From an uncultured Acidimicrobiales bacterium (GTDB taxonomy: Bacteria > Actinomycetota > Acidimicrobiia > Acidimicrobiales > SZUA-35): DNA of 64,000 nt. This document shows positions 7,824 to 16,406 of the stretch, in pieces. The stretch spans positions 62,001 through 126,000 of the forward strand of contig CALAJQ010000008.1 in the NCBI GenBank assembly GCA_937922785.1, given 5' to 3'. How positions within the stretch are numbered: position 1 is the first letter of the stretch; each line of letters starts with the position of its first letter. Made by a program: the position numbers and the translations under genes. The notes under the pieces were generated by a model, which worked only from the letters and a program-made list of their open reading frames with translations, was not told the DNA's origin and searched no databases.

Positions 7824-9050
7824 ATGGTGCAATACACAAAGGTTCCCGACCACCCACACAATGAGAACCCGCTGCTGCCGTTAATCACCGACCCGGCCGA
7901 CCCGCTCGCTCCCATTGCGTTACGCAGCACCCTGCTTGAGCCCAACACCGACCAGTTCCAGGGCCCGCTAGAGAAGGTGTACCTGTTCTGGATCGTCGGC
8001 GCATCATGTGATGGCTGCACCATTGCCGTCACCGGCGCCACCCACCCTCGGCTTGAAGACCTCCTACTAGGACGAGTTCCCGGATTACCTCGCGTAGAGC
8101 TGATCCACACCGTTGTGTCAGTTGAATCTGGCCCGGAATGGACCGAGAACCTTCGTATGGCCGCCGCCGGCGAACTTGATGCTCCCTTCCTTATTTGCTG
8201 GGAGGGTTCGATCATGGACGAGACCTACTCCGGCGACGGTTATTGGATGGGCCTCGGTGAAGATCGTGAGACCGGTCGCCAGATCACCAGCCTCGAATGG
8301 CTAGACCGCATGGCCCCCAAAGCAGCTGCGGTTGTTGCGGTTGGAACGTGTGCCACCTGGGGCGGAATACCGGCCGCCGCCAACAACCCCACCAACGCCA
8401 AAGGTGTAATGGACCACCTCGGCAAGGACTATCGCTCAACGCTGGGACTACCGGTTGTGAACGTGCCGGGTTGTTCACCAGTGGGTGACAACATCATCGA
8501 GACCGCAGCCGCCGCGCTTCTTTTCCTTAACGGCCTTGCCCCGCTGCCCGAGTTTGACGAGCTGGGCCGTCCAGCTTGGTTGTTCACCGAAACCGTTCAC
8601 CGCCACTGCCCCCGGGCCGGCTACTACGAAGAAGGTGTGTTCGCCGAAGAATACGGCGACAAAGAATGTCTGGTAGAACTCGGCTGCTGGGGTCCAGTAG
8701 TGCAGTGCAACATTGCCGAACGCGGCATCGTGGATGGCCACGGCGGCTGCATGAACATGGGCGGAATCTGCATTGGTTGCACCATGCCCGGCTTCCCCGA
8801 CAAGTTCGCACCGTTCTACGCCGCCCCTCCCGGTTCGTTCCTCAGTGGAACAACCAGTCGTGCGGTTGGCGGGTTTATCCGTCGGGTCCGACGGCTAACC
8901 ATGCACGACAAACAGCGCTCAGTCCGCTGGCAAGACGACGAGCTTCCAAGCGGCTGGGCCCGCTACAAAACCCAGCCAGTTGGGGCCGAGAAGGCAGTGC
9001 ACCGCTTCTACAGCAAAGTGCAGCATCACAACGACGGCGGAAGCCAGTAG
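7824..9050 (+). CDS. hhyS: Group 1h [NiFe]-hydrogenase small subunit
   Basis: Electron-transfer subunit with the three Fe-S clusters of a high-affinity, oxygen-tolerant H2-oxidising hydrogenase. I start at the ATG at 7824 (MVQYTKVPDH), preceded by CCGGAGAC; the frame is open further upstream but runs through the promoter. 408 residues. No Tat signal, as usual for this group. Motifs: FWIVGASCDGC (C62, C65), VAVGTCATWGG, VNVPGCSP, HRHCPRAGYYEEG, CLVELGCWGPVVQCN and CMNMGGICIGCTMPGFPDKF. The GASCDGC segment contains an Asp next to the proximal-cluster cysteine; three-Cys/one-Asp coordination of that cluster is known for this family. hhyL follows after 21 bp. Confidence 0.96.
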   Translation: MVQYTKVPDHPHNENPLLPLITDPADPLAPIALRSTLLEPNTDQFQGPLEKVYLFWIVGASCDGCTIAVTGATHPRLEDLLLGRVPGLPRVELIHTVVSVESGPEWTENLRMAAAGELDAPFLICWEGSIMDETYSGDGYWMGLGEDRETGRQITSLEWLDRMAPKAAAVVAVGTCATWGGIPAAANNPTNAKGVMDHLGKDYRSTLGLPVVNVPGCSPVGDNIIETAAAALLFLNGLAPLPEFDELGRPAWLFTETVHRHCPRAGYYEEGVFAEEYGDKECLVELGCWGPVVQCNIAERGIVDGHGGCMNMGGICIGCTMPGFPDKFAPFYAAPPGSFLSGTTSRAVGGFIRRVRRLTMHDKQRSVRWQDDELPSGWARYKTQPVGAEKAVHRFYSKVQHHNDGGSQ

Positions 9051-9071
9051 GCCAGTAGGTAACCCAAAAAC

Positions 9072-10961
9072 ATGTGCTTCAAGAACCTCCCCATCGAATT
9101 TGATAGCTCCGGTAAGGCGCGCCTCATCCAAAGCGGCGGCGACCCGTTTGCTGTAACCACCAGCCCCATCCGTCAATACGTGCGTCCCACCGAAGGTGGG
9201 AGCGGTGGGGCGTCACCAAGTTCTGCTCCGCCTCGCCTTCGCGAGTGGAGCATTGACCCGGTCACCCGTGTTGCTGGAGCGCTTGCCGTTCACACCACGC
9301 TTGACCTAGAGAACCGCAAAGCCGTTGACGCCTATTCGATGGCCATGCTCTTCCGTGGGTATGAAATCATCCTCCAAGGCCGAGACCCCCGCGACGCAAT
9401 CGACATCAGCTCTCGAGCTTGTGGTGTTTGTGGTGGCGTTCACTCAACAGTTTCGTCAATGGCTATCGAGCAAGCGTTTGGCATCGTGCCACCGCCGCTT
9501 GGTGTAGTGGTTCGGAACCTCGGCGAGTGCGCCGAGATGTTCTATGACCATCCGATTCACCTTGGGTTGTTGGCCGGGCCCGATTACTCCACCGCCCTAG
9601 TGCAGATGACCAACCCCGAGTTGGTCGTGATGGCCGAGCAGACCCCGGCTAAGAACGCTCACATCCATGGCTACAAGACGGTCAAGGACATCATGGATGC
9701 GATGAACCCGCTTGAGGGTGAGATCTACCTTGAGGCACTTGAATACACCCGGATCGGCCGCATCATGTGCACGCTGATGTTCGGCAAGTTCCCGCATCCG
9801 TCAACGCTTGTTCCCGGCGGCGTGTCAACGACGATCACCACCTCAACCTTCAACGAGTTCTACGCCCAGCTAGCGAAGATCTTTGACTACGCAAAACGGC
9901 TCGCTGGCTGGTGGGACGACATTTGTGACTTCTTCCTCGAAGCCGACCCGGCCTATGAACAGGTTGGTGCCCGGCCATCCAACCTCATCCAGACCGGCAT
10001 CTGGGATGACCCAAACGTCTATGACGCCACCTACAAGAACATCGACACTTGGGGCAACGCCCGGTACTCCGCACCCGGTGTGATTGTTGACGGCAAGCTG
10101 GTCACAACCGACCTAACCCGAATCAACATGGGCATCGAAGAATTTGTCGAGCACAGCTTCTACGAAGACTGGACAAAGAAGGGTCCGGTCGCATTCGAGA
10201 CCGATCCTCTGGGCAACCCGCTCAGCCCGTATCACATGATGAACAAGGTGACGATCCCTCGTCCTGAAGGCAAGAACTTCAAAGAGAAGTACACCTGGGA
10301 CACCGCACCTCGCTGGGACCGAATGTCTATGGAAACCGGCGTCTATGGCCGAATGTGGACCACAGCTTTGGCCGACAACCTGCAGCCCAACGACTTCTTG
10401 AACTCCACCGGTGACGGCCTTCGTATGGTGATGCCTCGTCACGAGCTTCCAGAGATGGTCCTGGAATGGAAGATCCCGAAAGTCCTCAACGCTTTCGAGC
10501 GCAACCGAGGCCGAGCCTACGGTGTGGCCTTCACCGCCTCGATCGCCATGATCAACCTGATGCAGGCCTTTGAGTACTGGCGCAAAGGTGAAACCAAAAC
10601 TGCCACCAAGTTCAAGGTTCCCCAAGACGAGCGAGTTGGCTACGGCTACTGGGAAGCCGGCCGCGGCTACCTAAGCCACCACCTCCACATGGACAAAGGC
10701 AAGTTGCTTAACTACCAGATCAACACGCCTTCCACATGGAACGCAGCACCGCGTGACCCCTTCGGCGAACCCGGCCCCTATGAAGAGGCCATCGTTGACA
10801 CTCCGATTCTCGAAAGTGTTTCCGATGACAACATCAAGGGCATCGACATTCTGCGGGCTATCCGCAGCTTCGATCCCTGCATGCCGTGCACAACCCACAT
10901 GGACACCGGTCGGGGCATCATCACCAGAGAAGTAAACAGCTGCAGCTGCACGCTCGAGTAG
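9072..10961 (+). CDS. hhyL: Group 1h [NiFe]-hydrogenase large subunit
   Basis: Catalytic subunit carrying the NiFe(CN)2CO site. 629 residues. Nickel ligands are in the L1 motif RACGVCGGVH (C117, C120) and the L2 motif DPCMPCTTH (C603, C606, H609). The residues after H609 (20 aa) form the peptide expected to be removed by the endopeptidase. Both nickel-proximal positions are Cys, not Sec. The extended middle region (GNARYSAPGVIVDGKL, HHLHMDKGKLLNYQI) fits the actinobacterial-type family. Role: scavenging of trace or atmospheric H2 for respiration, by family knowledge. Confidence 0.97.
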   Translation: MCFKNLPIEFDSSGKARLIQSGGDPFAVTTSPIRQYVRPTEGGSGGASPSSAPPRLREWSIDPVTRVAGALAVHTTLDLENRKAVDAYSMAMLFRGYEIILQGRDPRDAIDISSRACGVCGGVHSTVSSMAIEQAFGIVPPPLGVVVRNLGECAEMFYDHPIHLGLLAGPDYSTALVQMTNPELVVMAEQTPAKNAHIHGYKTVKDIMDAMNPLEGEIYLEALEYTRIGRIMCTLMFGKFPHPSTLVPGGVSTTITTSTFNEFYAQLAKIFDYAKRLAGWWDDICDFFLEADPAYEQVGARPSNLIQTGIWDDPNVYDATYKNIDTWGNARYSAPGVIVDGKLVTTDLTRINMGIEEFVEHSFYEDWTKKGPVAFETDPLGNPLSPYHMMNKVTIPRPEGKNFKEKYTWDTAPRWDRMSMETGVYGRMWTTALADNLQPNDFLNSTGDGLRMVMPRHELPEMVLEWKIPKVLNAFERNRGRAYGVAFTASIAMINLMQAFEYWRKGETKTATKFKVPQDERVGYGYWEAGRGYLSHHLHMDKGKLLNYQINTPSTWNAAPRDPFGEPGPYEEAIVDTPILESVSDDNIKGIDILRAIRSFDPCMPCTTHMDTGRGIITREVNSCSCTLE

Positions 10962-10964
10962 CTA

Positions 10965-11564
10965 ATGCCCGTTAGTGACCCATCCGCCGAAGGCCAGCCA
11001 GCGCCACTTGGCGACCTTGTGATTCCCGGCCTCACGGTTCCCGACCCTGAGCTGGGCAAACAAGTGACCTACGTGTTGCCCACTGAAGAAACGGGCCGAA
11101 CGTTGGTGGCCGGAATCGGTTTGCCTTGGCTTCGAGATCTCGACTTTGGCACCCAGTGGGTCAACCGAGTGGTTGACCTCGACTGGCCCAGCCACGTGCT
11201 GGTTGAAGACATGTCTTACGCCGCTCACCGAGTACTGCACCGGCTTCAAGAAGTTCGCCCGTCCAAGGTGATTTTGGTGGGCTGCATGCCCCGAAAGGTT
11301 GACCCGCCGGGAACCATCCGGCGATACAAATTAGACCTCACCCCGCCCGACGACGACGAGGTTCAAGACCGACTGTCCGAAGCGGCCATGGGCATCATCG
11401 ATCTTGACCACACCCTGGCAGTTGTCCGTTACTACGGTGAGTTTCCCGACAACACCGTTGTTATCGAGGTGGAACCCGCTGACGACTCGTTCGGGCTTGG
11501 GTTCTCTGACCCCGTCGAGGCTACGGTTGACCAGGTGCTAGACCTAGTGAGGCAAGAACTGTGA
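10965..11564 (+). CDS. HyaD/HybD-fold protease-like hydrogenase accessory protein
   Basis: 199 residues, 3 bp after hhyL. The segment LVAGIGLPWLRDLDFGTQWV resembles the start of hydrogenase endopeptidases (GxGN-xx-DD-xFG), and the alternating strand/helix order (HVLVEDMSYAAHRVL, KVILVGCMPRKVDPPGT, TVVIEVEPADDSFGLGFSDP) fits the same alpha/beta fold. The GxGN and DD positions are degenerate compared with the true endopeptidase gene at 12644. Possibly a non-catalytic escort or assembly factor for the large subunit. Fold assignment moderate; function unknown. Confidence 0.62.
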   Translation: MPVSDPSAEGQPAPLGDLVIPGLTVPDPELGKQVTYVLPTEETGRTLVAGIGLPWLRDLDFGTQWVNRVVDLDWPSHVLVEDMSYAAHRVLHRLQEVRPSKVILVGCMPRKVDPPGTIRRYKLDLTPPDDDEVQDRLSEAAMGIIDLDHTLAVVRYYGEFPDNTVVIEVEPADDSFGLGFSDPVEATVDQVLDLVRQEL

Positions 11565-12139
11565 GCCGGGGTGACGAACGGCTCGAATTTGATGAAGTAC
11601 TGCCCCGCATTGCCGAGCTGGCCGAGACACTAACCACCCACCAAGACCGGGCCACGGCGTCAACCGCAGAAGAACTTCTGGACTGGATAGACGTCTTTCA
11701 CGCCAACGGCATTGGCCGTATCGTCGAGATGATTCGCGATTGGCGAGGCGACATTCTGTTGGAATCGCTGGCCGCAGACCCGATCGCTAGCTCGTTACTA
11801 GACGCATACGGGTTGGGCAGCGGGACCGATCTCGAATCGGCCCGGGTCGCGGTGCAAGCAGCGCTAGCTGAAGTCCGCCCGTACCTGCATTCTCACGGCG
11901 GAGACATGGAAGTGGTGAACATCTCTGACGGAGTGGTTCGGCTGAAGCTGCACGGCAGCTGCGACGGCTGCACGGGAGCCGACGCCACAATTCTTGAGCA
12001 GGTAGAGCAGGCTCTGCAGACCCATTGGGTTGACTACCGCCGGGTTGAGATCGAAGAGATGGAAGCCGAGCCTCATCCACCTCCGGCTCCGGGCACCATC
12101 ACCACCGGCCTTCAAATCACGAGGCCGGAGAATGACTGA
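11561..12139 (+). CDS. NifU C-terminal-domain (Nfu-type) Fe-S protein
   Basis: 192 residues from a GTG that overlaps the preceding stop by 4 bp. Residues 92-160 form an Nfu domain: RPYLHSHGGDMEVVNISDG, then the cluster-binding CDGC (C134, C137). Nfu proteins carry [4Fe-4S] clusters on a homodimer and deliver them to apoproteins; here the likely client is the hydrogenase small subunit. The N-terminal 90 residues are helical with no known domain. The Pro-rich C-terminus is probably disordered. Confidence 0.85.
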   Translation: MSRGDERLEFDEVLPRIAELAETLTTHQDRATASTAEELLDWIDVFHANGIGRIVEMIRDWRGDILLESLAADPIASSLLDAYGLGSGTDLESARVAVQAALAEVRPYLHSHGGDMEVVNISDGVVRLKLHGSCDGCTGADATILEQVEQALQTHWVDYRRVEIEEMEAEPHPPPAPGTITTGLQITRPEND

Positions 12140-12647
12140 CCTTGACTCGCTGGACGAACGCGTTGCCGATCTAACTTTCAAAGCCCGAGCGCTCGCCCAA
12201 GCTCACCCGCTAACGGTTACCGCCACGGCATATCGCGAACAGATGATCGCCGAAGAGCGTCGTACCCAACCAATGCCAGAGTTCTCCGAATGGGCGGCAA
12301 CAGCCTTCCTTGTTGGCTACTGCATTCGCAGGGTTGAAGAGGCAGATTGTGGCCTGGCGCCTGAAACCAATTCGGGCAGTGATGCCCTGGTTCCCCTTGG
12401 TCATGACGCAGTGCGGTTCTCCGACGAAGTCCGCAGCGGTGGGCCAGCCGGGACCCGCTTGTTAGAACAAGAGCTAGTTGAAGCTTTGTTAGACCGGGTG
12501 ATCAGCACCGAGATCGAGAAGCGGGTTGAACACTGGAAGGCCCAGATCTCAAAGGCCGACTGGGCAATGTTTGAGGACTACATCGCCTGGTGGGTCATCC
12601 ATGGCTACTCGCTGCGAGCGGCCGAGATAGAACGAGTGCCTTCGTGA
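12132..12647 (+). CDS. Conserved-context hydrogenase-operon protein of unknown function
   Basis: 171 residues from the ATG at 12132, which overlaps the Nfu gene stop by 8 bp and has GGAG 5 bp upstream. Mostly helical, soluble, with a single Cys pair region (GYCIRRVEEADCG) and a Trp-rich C-terminus (WAMFEDYIAWWVIHGYSL). No family recognised. Its location between Nfu and endopeptidase genes, with 4-8 bp overlaps on both sides, argues for an assembly or electron-transfer accessory role. Confidence 0.7.
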   Translation: MTDLDSLDERVADLTFKARALAQAHPLTVTATAYREQMIAEERRTQPMPEFSEWAATAFLVGYCIRRVEEADCGLAPETNSGSDALVPLGHDAVRFSDEVRSGGPAGTRLLEQELVEALLDRVISTEIEKRVEHWKAQISKADWAMFEDYIAWWVIHGYSLRAAEIERVPS

Positions 12648-13177
12648 AAATCCTGGTGGCCGGTGTGGGCAACGTCCTACGCGGCGACGACGCCTTCGGC
12701 GTAGAGGTGGCCAATATCTTGTTGGAACGCCAGAACCGGCCCGAAGTGACCGTGGTGGAAACCGGGATCGCTGGCATCCAGCTAGTTCAAGACCTTCAGG
12801 AGGGCTTCGACGCAGTCATCGTGATTGACACTGTTGATCGAGAACGCGAGCCGGGAATGGTGATGACCATTGACTATGAAGTCATTGATGTTCATCAGCT
12901 AGATCACAACACAAAGTATGACCTCCTGGCCGACATGCACCTGGCAACGCCCGAACGGTCGCTAATGGTGGCTCGGGCTATTGGCGTGTTGCCGCCGATA
13001 GTGCGCATGGTTGGCGTGCAGCCAGTTGATGCCGACACAATGCACATCGGAATGTCCGAAATCGTCACCGAAGCAGTACCCGTTGCCATTGCCGAAGTTG
13101 ACCGTTGTGTTGCGTCACTGTTGGCCGAGGCCGAGGCTCAGTCAGAGGCCGAGCCTGAGCCCGAAGCGGCATCATGA
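12644..13177 (+). CDS. Hydrogenase maturation endopeptidase (HyaD/HupD family)
   Basis: Removes the C-terminal extension of the large-subunit precursor after nickel insertion. 177 residues from the GTG at 12644 (4-bp overlap with the previous stop). Family motifs: GVGNVLRGDDAFGVEV at residues 7-22 (acidic nickel-sensing residue in GDD), VVETGIAGIQLV, VIVIDTVDRE (second acidic ligand) and a downstream His in DMHLATPERS. The acidic Glu/Ala-rich tail is atypical and probably unstructured. Confidence 0.9.
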   Translation: MKILVAGVGNVLRGDDAFGVEVANILLERQNRPEVTVVETGIAGIQLVQDLQEGFDAVIVIDTVDREREPGMVMTIDYEVIDVHQLDHNTKYDLLADMHLATPERSLMVARAIGVLPPIVRMVGVQPVDADTMHIGMSEIVTEAVPVAIAEVDRCVASLLAEAEAQSEAEPEPEAAS

Positions 13178-14556
13178 CCAGCAGTTCAGGGCAAAACGAT
13201 CAACCTTCGGCCCTGTCGCCGGGAGAATCGGTCGCCGCGCTTAGCGCCAGTTTTGAAGCAATTGACCGAACCGCCGAACCATTGGCGTGGGCGACTGCGG
13301 CCTACAAGCTGGGCATGGCCACCGCTGAACAACCCAGCGCTCAGCCACAGGTGGTTCTGCGTGAAGCCTTGGAGTTGTATGAAAAGGCGGGCGCCATATT
13401 GTCGGCAGAGCGGGCCCCGGTAGAACACGCCCGCATCGTTAACGCAGCCGGCTCGGCCCATCGACTTCTCGGTGATGCGCCAAAGGCAACCCGACTTTTT
13501 CAACGTTCGCTCGAACTACTGAGCGGGCGGGGAGCTGAAGCCGAAGAGGCGTCGGTGGCAAACAACCTTGGGCTGATACTGGCCGAACAGGGCCGGATCG
13601 ACGAGTCGATTACTCAGTTTGACCGGTCGCTGGAACTGCTGGAAGGTAATCGCGAAGACGCGACAGCTGACAGGACAGATGATGTCGTCCGAACCCGTCT
13701 GGCGACGCTGCACAACTTGGGCCAAGCCCATATGGGGCGAGGCTCAGCCGCCGGCGTCGCCAAAGCGGTAGAGGTCTTTAACCAGGGCGCAGCCGAGGCC
13801 AGCGGGTTTGACGTTCCCATGCATTCAGGGCTGCTTGACCACAGCCGTGGGGTTGCTCTTAAAGCGTTGGCAAACCTAGATCCGGCGTCGGCTAGTAAAC
13901 ACCTCGACGACGCAATCGTTGCTTTCGAGCAAAGCCTTACCGTGTTCACCTCTGTTGGGTTCCCGATGCATCACGCCATCGCAAAACATAACCTGGGTCA
14001 CACACTGGCTGGTCGGGATGATCTCGATTCCATGCGCCGAGGCCTGGCGGCTTATGAAGACGCACTGCTCATGTTTGACCCCCGCCTCCATCAAGCGCAC
14101 TGGCAAGAGGCGTACAACAACGCCGCCGCCCTGGAAGCACGTTTGGCCCAGGTTGAACCCGATGCCACCAGGGCCGACCACATCGCCAGCCTTGCCGGAT
14201 CGATGAGCGACGACGAGCGCCTCACCTTCTTGCGGCACCGCCTGTTGCTGACCGAGCCGCTGCCAGAGAAACATCGCCAGGAGCGGCTTACCGCGTTTTG
14301 TTTTGCCATGGTCACCCAGAAGCCGGCTTCGTTTGTGGCGACCCTGCGCACCATGATCACCGTCTTGATGGAGTTGCCCGAAAACGTTCTGGAGAGTGCG
14401 CTTACTTCGTTGCTAGCCGCCCACGCCATGCTTGAAAACCACGAGCGGCGAGCGGCCGACTTTGTTCTCGACGAAGCGATTCAAGCCCAGCTGTTCGGGC
14501 CCCAGCGAATACGTGTTCGCGACATGCTTGACGACATTGGCTGGGAACGGCCGTGA
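13174..14556 (+). CDS. Tetratricopeptide-repeat protein of the hydrogenase operon
   Basis: 460 residues. Several TPR-like helical hairpins: AALSASFEAIDRTAEPLAWA, RIVNAAGSAHRLLGDAPKAT, ASVANNLGLILAEQGRIDES, HNLGQAHMGRG and AIAKHNLGHTLAGRDD. No signal peptide or membrane segment. Likely a cytoplasmic scaffold or chaperone for hydrogenase assembly; function unproven. Overlaps neighbours by 4 bp on both sides. Confidence 0.82.
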   Translation: MTSSSGQNDQPSALSPGESVAALSASFEAIDRTAEPLAWATAAYKLGMATAEQPSAQPQVVLREALELYEKAGAILSAERAPVEHARIVNAAGSAHRLLGDAPKATRLFQRSLELLSGRGAEAEEASVANNLGLILAEQGRIDESITQFDRSLELLEGNREDATADRTDDVVRTRLATLHNLGQAHMGRGSAAGVAKAVEVFNQGAAEASGFDVPMHSGLLDHSRGVALKALANLDPASASKHLDDAIVAFEQSLTVFTSVGFPMHHAIAKHNLGHTLAGRDDLDSMRRGLAAYEDALLMFDPRLHQAHWQEAYNNAAALEARLAQVEPDATRADHIASLAGSMSDDERLTFLRHRLLLTEPLPEKHRQERLTAFCFAMVTQKPASFVATLRTMITVLMELPENVLESALTSLLAAHAMLENHERRAADFVLDEAIQAQLFGPQRIRVRDMLDDIGWERP

Positions 14557-15023
14557 GTGACGGCCCCATGTTTGATGTTGGCGCCGGCAAGAGTGTTGAA
14601 CAAGCAGTACGCCGCTTTCTCGACGCGGTCATGTGGGGAGAACACCTTGTCGTGTGGGAGATGCTGAGCCCGGTTGGTAGAGAGTTCGTGCTGGCCGCGG
14701 GGGAGAGGCGAGGGTTAGACCCAATGCAGGCTCAGCGAATACGTCTGAGCACCAGCTCAGCGGAAGAACGAGACACTTTCTTATCGGGTTTGGTGCACGG
14801 ACTGCGGGTCGACTTCTCTCTGGTTCCACTTGAAGATGTGCAACCCGCCAGCATCGTGGCGACACAAGACGGAGTGGTCGAAGTGTTGTTGGAATGCCCG
14901 GCCAGCTTCGGTGCCGATGGTTGGGCCGCAGGCACGCTTGTGCTGAGCCACGCCGCCCACACTGTTTCGGGTGGCGGCTGGTTGGTTGATCGAGTGCAGC
15001 CGGTGGTTAGTGGTGGCGGATAA
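14553..15023 (+). CDS. Hypothetical protein of the hydrogenase operon
   Basis: 156 residues from GTG at 14553, overlapping the TPR gene stop. The opening AVRRFLDAVMWGEHLVVWEM and the later strands (GVVEVLLECPASFG, GTLVLSHAAHTVSGGGWLV) suggest a small alpha+beta barrel of the SnoaL/NTF2 type, but similarity is too weak to name a family. No catalytic motif seen. Overlaps the next gene by 14 bp. Confidence 0.65.
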   Translation: MSDGPMFDVGAGKSVEQAVRRFLDAVMWGEHLVVWEMLSPVGREFVLAAGERRGLDPMQAQRIRLSTSSAEERDTFLSGLVHGLRVDFSLVPLEDVQPASIVATQDGVVEVLLECPASFGADGWAAGTLVLSHAAHTVSGGGWLVDRVQPVVSGGG

Positions 15024-15735
15024 CCCAATCGTCATCCGTCGCTACGAGGTGGGCATGTCGGTTGAAGCTTTGGCGTCGTCATGGGCCCGTCAAGAACAAG
15101 CGCCCGACGGCGCAGTAGTTGTTATCGACAACGAAATTTCAGGTCGACTTCGAGGTGGCGAGCCATGGACATTACGAGGTGCCGACGCCGTGATGTTGGC
15201 CATGGTGGCCCGCCCAAAGATGGACCCTTTGCACGAAGCGCTTTTGTGGCTTCCCGCCTCGCTGGCCGCCGCCGATGCTCTTAGTGCAACAACAGATGGT
15301 GACTATGCCGTGCTTTGGCCCGACCGCGTAGTCGACCCAGCGTCGACGGTGCGGCGCTGTGCGGTGAACGTGTTGGTGCAGTTGGGCCCCGGTCGGGTCG
15401 AACACTCGATCTTTGCCGTTCGAATCGATGCACAGAGTTGGCCCGAAGATCAGCGGGCGTCGGCACAAGCTGATGAGATAATCCCGCCCTTCGTGGCCTC
15501 AGCCCGGCGTTATCTGGAGATGTTGGTGAACGATCCGACCGCCTTGTTGGCTGCCTACTCGGACCGGTGCGGTCAGATGGATCAGCGGGTTCGGGTGGAA
15601 ATGCTTCCACGCGGCGAGGCTCGGGGGCGGGTGGCCGCAGTAGATCGAGACGGGTTTCTGGTGTTGGAATCACCCACTGGCATGATTGAACGAATTGCCC
15701 CCGCTTCGCTCCGGTCAATCGAAACGGTTTCGTGA
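15010..15735 (+). CDS. Biotin-protein-ligase-fold protein lacking the catalytic lysine
   Basis: 241 residues from GTG 15010 (15013 is also possible); the frame is open further upstream but overlaps the previous gene more deeply. The layout follows BirA: a glycine/arginine loop GRLRGGEPW (45-53) where ligases have GRGRRGRxW, strand LWLPASLAAADAL, then YAVLWPDRVVD (about 99-109) in place of the ligase KWPND, and a C-terminal SH3-like BPL_C domain (RGRVAAVDRDGFLVLESP). The Lys that contacts biotinyl-AMP is replaced by Leu, so biotinylation activity is unlikely. Last gene of the hydrogenase structural operon. Confidence 0.68.
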   Translation: MVADNPIVIRRYEVGMSVEALASSWARQEQAPDGAVVVIDNEISGRLRGGEPWTLRGADAVMLAMVARPKMDPLHEALLWLPASLAAADALSATTDGDYAVLWPDRVVDPASTVRRCAVNVLVQLGPGRVEHSIFAVRIDAQSWPEDQRASAQADEIIPPFVASARRYLEMLVNDPTALLAAYSDRCGQMDQRVRVEMLPRGEARGRVAAVDRDGFLVLESPTGMIERIAPASLRSIETVS

Positions 15736-15776
15736 ATGGCCGCTGGATGACCAAACGCCGCCGAAACCACTAGATG

Positions 15777-15806
15777 TAGACAACACCTAGCCCACTGATC
15801 TATGCT
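15777..15806 (+). promoter_or_regulatory. Candidate promoter of the small membrane-protein operon
   Basis: TAGACA (15777-15782) and TATGCT (15801-15806) with an 18-bp spacer lie in the 134-bp gap before the first small membrane-protein gene. Spacing and hexamers fit a SigA-type promoter; not otherwise supported. Confidence 0.4.
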
Positions 15807-15869
15807 GAGCCACTGCCAGTGGCCTGCCTTAATAGGGTTCGGCTTAGAGACGAAGGGGGCCTCGAATCG

Positions 15870-16115
15870 ATGTTGTGGTGGATTGCCAACGCAATTATCT
15901 TGCTGGCCGTTGTGCCGCTAGTCCTGCTTCTGGCCAACCGAGTTATTCGGCCAGCGCTAGAGATCCAAGAATACGCCGATGATGTGCTTGAACACGGTGT
16001 AAAGCTGACCGGTCATCTCGATCCGGTGCCGGCTCTTATCGACACGGACAACCTGATCACAGGGGTTACCGGCGAAGCAGTTCGTTATGTCACCGCACTG
16101 CGGAGGATGGTTTAG
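15870..16115 (+). CDS. Small single-pass membrane protein A
   Basis: 81 residues from the ATG at 15870 (GAAGGGGG upstream). One N-terminal membrane helix (about 3-24, WWIANAIILLAVVPLVLLLA), then a soluble helical tail (RPALEIQEYADDVLEHGVKL) and a hydrophilic end. First of a six-gene cluster directly after the hydrogenase operon. No family recognised. Possibly part of a membrane anchor or quinone interface for the hydrogenase (inference from position only). Confidence 0.72.
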   Translation: MLWWIANAIILLAVVPLVLLLANRVIRPALEIQEYADDVLEHGVKLTGHLDPVPALIDTDNLITGVTGEAVRYVTALRRMV

Positions 16116-16117
16116 CC

Positions 16118-16387
16118 GTGCCCATTGCCGCAGTAGTCATGATCGTGCTCTTTGTGGTGCTGTTGCTTGCAGTTGCCGCGTACCTAATCCGAGTGATCAT
16201 GATCTTGACCCACGTCAACGACCAGCTCGGCAAGATCACCTTTGGTGTTAGGGCAATCGCCCATCAGACAAAACCCATCAACGAACTGACCGAGTCAATG
16301 AACGCAAACCTCGGTGCCGTCGCCGGGGCACTTGGTGACTTGGTCGCCGACGTTTCGGCGCCAGCTGCGGAAGAAAACGCCGCATGA
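16118..16387 (+). CDS. Small single-pass membrane protein B
   Basis: 89 residues. N-terminal membrane helix (about 4-27), then an amphipathic coiled region with the segment LGKITFGVRAIAHQTKPI. That segment recurs as LAKITFGVRAVETQCSTI in the last gene of the cluster (17129-17398), so the two are paralogues. Start 2 bp after the previous stop. Function unknown. Confidence 0.75.
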   Translation: MPIAAVVMIVLFVVLLLAVAAYLIRVIMILTHVNDQLGKITFGVRAIAHQTKPINELTESMNANLGAVAGALGDLVADVSAPAAEENAA

Positions 16388-16406
16388 AACCGCGAAAGGA
16401 ATGTCG

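Noticed and set aside
10870-10900. Selenocysteine in the hydrogenase large subunit
   Set aside because: Both L2 nickel ligands are Cys codons (DPCMPC); no in-frame TGA in hhyL.
12725-12745. CGCCAGAACCGG as another repeat copy
   Set aside because: Only the short core matches; it is explained by the endopeptidase coding sequence (ERQNRPE) and has no paired arm.
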